Source: Deltaproteobacteria bacterium (lineage in GTDB: Bacteria; Desulfobacterota; Desulfomonilia; UBA1062). Taken from it: a DNA stretch of 7,031 nucleotides. Under the pieces are notes generated by a model. It ran no database searches and was not told where the DNA came from. It worked only from the letters and a program-made list of their open reading frames with translations. Both the position numbers and the translations under genes were made by a program. The DNA lies in contig QMLJ01000054.1 in the NCBI GenBank assembly GCA_003643935.1, forward strand, positions 1 through 7,031, in the 5' to 3' direction. This document shows, one piece after another, positions 6,750-7,031 of the stretch (the first letter of the stretch is position 1; each line of letters opens with the position of its first letter).

Positions 6750-6840
6750 GGTGTAAGCCAGGCTAGAGGTCATGGAATCCATGGTGCAAAGGCCTGGGAG
6801 ATTCTCATAAAAGCATGTCATGCTTCTATGAGGCTACACC
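6750..6840 (+). ncRNA. Candidate structured RNA: three-way junction
   Basis: Seven nucleotides after the ferredoxin stop, 91 nt can fold with all long complementarities compatible. P1 is GGTGTA (6750-6755) with TACACC (6835-6840). P2 is CCAGGCT (6758-6764) with GGCCTGG (6791-6797), enclosing a small hairpin CATGGA/TCCATG (6771-6783). P3 is a near-perfect 14-bp stem, 6804-6817 with 6819-6832, one mismatch. No T-run follows, so it is not a classical intrinsic terminator. It has no tRNA T-arm sequence. It could be a cis-regulatory leader for the dehydrogenase remnant downstream, a processing or termination structure for the oxidoreductase operon, a palindrome-rich mobile element remnant, or protein-binding palindromes. 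I match it to no known RNA family. Confidence 0.4.
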
Positions 6841-6887
6841 CACTAAATATTGGATAACAACAAAAGGGTGCTAAAGGGTAAGTTTAT

Positions 6888-7031
6888 ATGAAGGCTATCT
6901 ACTTTGAGAACAACTTAATTTAATGAAGATAGCCATTTTAAACCTTACGTCCAGGTTCAACAGGTACGCTGCCCTTGGTAGGTTCTCGCCCACAAGGTAG
7001 CCTGATGTGTCTGAGCCCGAGATACCAAACC
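6888..7031 (+). pseudogene. 5' end of a zinc-type (MDR) alcohol dehydrogenase, disrupted and cut by the window end
   Basis: AAAGGG (6873-6878) precedes an ATG at 6888 that reads MKAIYFENNLI then TAA (6921-6923). MKAIYFE is a common start of medium-chain Zn-dependent alcohol dehydrogenases. The similarity resumes in another frame from 6923 as MKIAILNL...LGRFSPTR, hits TAG at 6998-7000, then continues in that frame as PDVSEPEIPN to the window end. The last part fits the family's N-terminal SPxRxxDxPEPxLP region, with TAG standing where an aromatic residue is usual. One frameshift (one extra base or two missing) and one nonsense change therefore explain the whole stretch. TAG ends three other genes here (stops at 383, 3801, 6743), so readthrough as pyrrolysine is unlikely. 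Assembly error or a different short gene starting at 6923 remain possible. The zinc and NAD-binding parts lie outside the window. Confidence 0.5.

Noticed and set aside
6750..6840. A tRNA (including the long tRNA-Sec type) for the 91-nt folded element
   Set aside because: The outer stem and length are suggestive, but no GTTC-type T-loop or CCA-like arm arrangement is present, and the 14-bp P3 stem does not fit a tRNA variable arm or T-arm.
6998..7000. In-frame TAG read as pyrrolysine
   Set aside because: TAG is used as the normal stop of three genes in this window, and the same stretch also carries a frameshift, so simple gene decay or sequence error is more likely.

Overview
The window looks like chromosomal DNA of an anaerobic Gram-negative bacterium. 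MlaE-type lipid transport implies an outer membrane. A tungsten/molybdenum aldehyde oxidoreductase paired with a four-cluster ferredoxin points to strict anaerobic, ferredoxin-based metabolism. Coding sequence is balanced in base composition by eye and uses AGG for Arg and ATA for Ile very often. This fits Nitrospirota- or Desulfobacterota-like anaerobes, but the lineage is an inference and no marker gene is present. All recognisable genes lie on the + strand.

Layout. (1) 12-383 is a small all-helical protein, possibly a FliT/FlgN-like flagellar chaperone at the end of an operon that begins outside the window. (2) 520-852 is a short exported protein of unknown function. (3) 920-3801 is a tight cluster of a Maf nucleotide pyrophosphatase, glycerol kinase (glpK) and an MlaE-type lipid ABC permease. 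The gaps are 12 and 2 nt, so they are probably co-transcribed. (4) 3802-4316 is about 515 bp without a gene. It holds two arrays of a 7-bp repeat (GGCGYCA type), a REP-like hairpin between them, and a candidate promoter for the next gene. (5) 4317-6743 is an aldehyde:ferredoxin oxidoreductase followed by its likely electron carrier, a ferredoxin with four [4Fe-4S] binding motifs. (6) 6750-6840 folds on paper into a three-way junction and may be a structured RNA or an unusual terminator. (7) 6888-7031 is the 5' end of what looks like a zinc-type (MDR) alcohol dehydrogenase, broken by a frameshift and an in-frame TAG. It runs off the window.

How the genes fit together. The oxidoreductase and ferredoxin form a redox module interconverting aldehydes and carboxylic acids. 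If the broken dehydrogenase was once functional, the locus may have handled alcohol-aldehyde-acid conversion. GlpK and MlaE both touch glycerol/phospholipid metabolism, but MlaE lacks its usual MlaF and MlaD partners here. The points most worth a second look are the three-way-junction element, the disrupted dehydrogenase, the heptad arrays, and the motif deviations in the oxidoreductase.
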